NCBI GenBank assembly: GCA_050246095.1
Contig: JBFWWQ010000208.1
Span: 1-6,437 of the forward strand
DNA: 6,437 nucleotides
Direction of reading: 5' to 3'
Source: Pseudorhodoplanes sp050246095
Lineage (GTDB): Bacteria; Pseudomonadota; Alphaproteobacteria; Rhizobiales; Xanthobacteraceae
Within the stretch, counting starts at the first letter, position 1; each line of letters starts with the position of its first letter. Positions 4,920 to 6,437 of this stretch are shown here, one piece after another. The notes under the pieces are model-generated. The model saw only the letters and a program-made list of their open reading frames with translations. It did not search any database and had not been told where the DNA came from. A program made the translations under genes and the position numbers.

Positions 4920-6437
4920 ATGACCGCCGTTCCCGCGCCCGCGCAGCCTGCGCAGGGGCAGCCCTTTCTTGGCGTGCAGAAATCCGTGAGCGGGCGCCTA
5001 TGGCGCGAGCGCCTGGATGCGCGCTCCTCCGTCTTGGCGCTGTCGATCGCGCAGCGCGCGGGGCTGCCGGAAATGCTCGCGCGCATCCTTGCCGGCCGTG
5101 GCGTCGGGGAATCCGAGGTCGAGGCCTTTCTCGATCCCTCGATCCGCAATCTGATGCCGGACCCGCATGGCATCACCCAGATGCCGCTGGCGGCGCAGCG
5201 CATCGCCGATGCCGTGCAGCGTGCGGAGACGGTTGCGATTTTCGGCGACTACGACGTCGACGGCGCGACCGCGACGGCCTTGCTCGCGCGCTTCCTGCGC
5301 CATTGCGGCCTCGCGCCGCTGATCCATATCCCGGACCGGCTGTTCGAGGGCTACGGACCCAATGTCGATGCCGTGCGGGTGCTGGCGGAGCGCGGCGCGA
5401 CGCTGCTGGTGACGGTCGATTGCGGGACCACCAGCATCGAGCCGCTGGCCGAGGCGTTCCGGCTCGGCATGGACACGGTGGTCATCGACCATCACCAGAT
5501 CGGCGCCGAACTGCCGGTGGTAACGGCGCTGGTCAATCCGAACCGCGCCGACGACCTGTCCGGCCTCGACCATCTCGCGGCGGTCGGGCTCGTCTTCATG
5601 GCGCTGGTCGCGGTCAATCGCACGCTGCGCGAGCGCGGCTTCTGGAACGACCGCCGGCCCGAACCCGACCTGCTCGGCTGGCTCGGCCTCGTCGCGCTCG
5701 GCACCGTCGCCGATGTGGTGCCGCTGCGGGGGCTGAACCGGGCCTTCGTGCTCAAGGGGCTTTTGGCGATGCGCCGCCGCGACAATGCGGGACTGACGGC
5801 GCTGATGGATGCCGCGCGCCTCGACGGCCCGCCGGAGCCGTTCCATCTCGGCTATCTGCTCGGTCCGCGCATCAATGCCGGCGGACGGATCGGCCGCGCC
5901 GATCTCGGTGCGCGCCTGCTGCTGGAAGACGACCCCGTGGAGGCGGGCCGCATCGCCGCCGAGCTCGACCGACTCAACCGCGAGCGTCAGGCGCTCGAAC
6001 AACACATCCTGGCGGAGGCCGAGGCGGAAGCGCAGGCGGCGCTCGGCCTGGAGGAGAAGGGCGCGGTGGTGGTCACGGCCGGAGACGGCTGGCATCCCGG
6101 CGTGGTCGGCATTGTCGCGGCGCGCCTGAAGGAACGGTTCGGGCGGCCGGCTTTCGCCGTCGCGCTCGAACCGGGCGGATCGGGCACCGGCTCCGGGCGC
6201 TCCATCGCCGGGGTCGATCTCGGGCGCGCGGTGCGCGAGGCGGTGGAGGAGGGGCTGCTGATCAAGGGGGGCGGCCATGCGATGGCGGCCGGGATCACGG
6301 TGGCGCGCGAGCGGCTCGCCGCCTTCCGCGCCTTCCTCGAAGCGCGGCTGAAGCCCGAGGTGGAGGCGGCGCGGCGCGACGACGCCTTGCGCATCGACGG
6401 GGCGCTGTCGGCCGCCGCCGCCAATGTCGAACTCGTC
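4920..6437 (+). CDS. recJ: Single-stranded-DNA-specific exonuclease RecJ (3' end cut by window)
   Basis: The frame is open from the ATG at 4920 to the right edge: 506 codons with no stop. Typical RecJ proteins are about 570-615 aa, so roughly the last 100 residues, including most of the OB-fold region, are missing. RecJ degrades single-stranded DNA 5' to 3' in RecF-pathway recombination, base-excision repair and mismatch repair. DHH-family motifs are clear: GDYDVDG (109-115), VDCG (166-169), DHH (190-192) and ALGTVADVVPL (259-269) with D265. After these come RINAGGRIG (317-325), a charged helix of about 350-378, GWHPGVVGIVAARL (390-403), GSGRSI (424-429) and the DHHA1 motif GGGHAMAAG (450-458). 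The first 20 residues are a Pro/Ala/Gln-rich leader before GRLWRERLDAR, as I recall in rhizobial homologues. A GAAGG at 4911-4915 lies slightly close to the start codon. All metal-binding residues seen are intact, so it should be active. Confidence 0.95.
   Translation, partial: MTAVPAPAQPAQGQPFLGVQKSVSGRLWRERLDARSSVLALSIAQRAGLPEMLARILAGRGVGESEVEAFLDPSIRNLMPDPHGITQMPLAAQRIADAVQRAETVAIFGDYDVDGATATALLARFLRHCGLAPLIHIPDRLFEGYGPNVDAVRVLAERGATLLVTVDCGTTSIEPLAEAFRLGMDTVVIDHHQIGAELPVVTALVNPNRADDLSGLDHLAAVGLVFMALVAVNRTLRERGFWNDRRPEPDLLGWLGLVALGTVADVVPLRGLNRAFVLKGLLAMRRRDNAGLTALMDAARLDGPPEPFHLGYLLGPRINAGGRIGRADLGARLLLEDDPVEAGRIAAELDRLNRERQALEQHILAEAEAEAQAALGLEEKGAVVVTAGDGWHPGVVGIVAARLKERFGRPAFAVALEPGGSGTGSGRSIAGVDLGRAVREAVEEGLLIKGGGHAMAAGITVARERLAAFRAFLEARLKPEVEAARRDDALRIDGALSAAAANVELV

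Noticed and set aside
4998..6278. A 426-codon minus-strand open frame opposite recJ
   Set aside because: The plus strand carries every expected DHH/DHHA1 motif of RecJ over the same interval. The minus-strand product is low-complexity and unrecognisable.
1..6437. A defence system, prophage, biosynthetic cluster or CRISPR array
   Set aside because: All recognised genes are housekeeping types in a familiar order. No spaced direct repeats, integrase, transposase or toxin-antitoxin-like genes were seen.

Overview
The window reads as chromosomal DNA from a GC-rich alphaproteobacterium, most likely of the order Rhizobiales (Bradyrhizobium/Rhodopseudomonas/Xanthobacteraceae-like). This rests on strong G/C preference at third codon positions, on the protein types present, and on the gene order (a divergent PHA synthase start, then an AlaC-type aminotransferase, homoserine dehydrogenase, class II fructose-1,6-bisphosphatase and RecJ), which I recall as typical of that group. 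I could not run a comparison, so the taxonomic placement is inference.

Layout. Positions 1-112 on the minus strand hold only the first 37 codons of a class I poly(3-hydroxyalkanoate) synthase (phaC), reading out of the left edge. A divergent intergenic region (113-325) follows, with two GC-rich hairpins and an AT-richer patch that may hold promoters. Everything after it is on the plus strand: a small predicted lipoprotein of unknown function (326-688), alaC-type aminotransferase (737-1954), hom (1979-3295), glpX (3331-4326), a GNAT acetyltransferase (4450-4902) and recJ (4920 to the right edge, 3' end missing). Gaps of 17-48 bp between most neighbours suggest one or a few transcription units. 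The exception is the 123 bp glpX-GNAT gap, which is almost filled by a 108 bp palindromic repeat (4333-4440).

How the genes relate. The aminotransferase and homoserine dehydrogenase belong to amino-acid metabolism (pyruvate/alanine transamination; the aspartate-derived branch to threonine and methionine). GlpX serves gluconeogenesis or the Calvin cycle. RecJ is a single-strand exonuclease for repair and recombination. PhaC makes carbon-storage polymer. This is a conserved housekeeping neighbourhood and not a dedicated pathway or defence island.

I found no mobile-element genes, tRNA, rRNA, CRISPR array or phage genes, and no evidence of a new biological system. The most notable non-genic feature is the structured repeat between glpX and the acetyltransferase gene. 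Its perfect 17 bp terminal inverted repeats and three internal hairpins can fold as a cloverleaf or cruciform, and its right end supplies part of the acetyltransferase's likely ribosome binding site.
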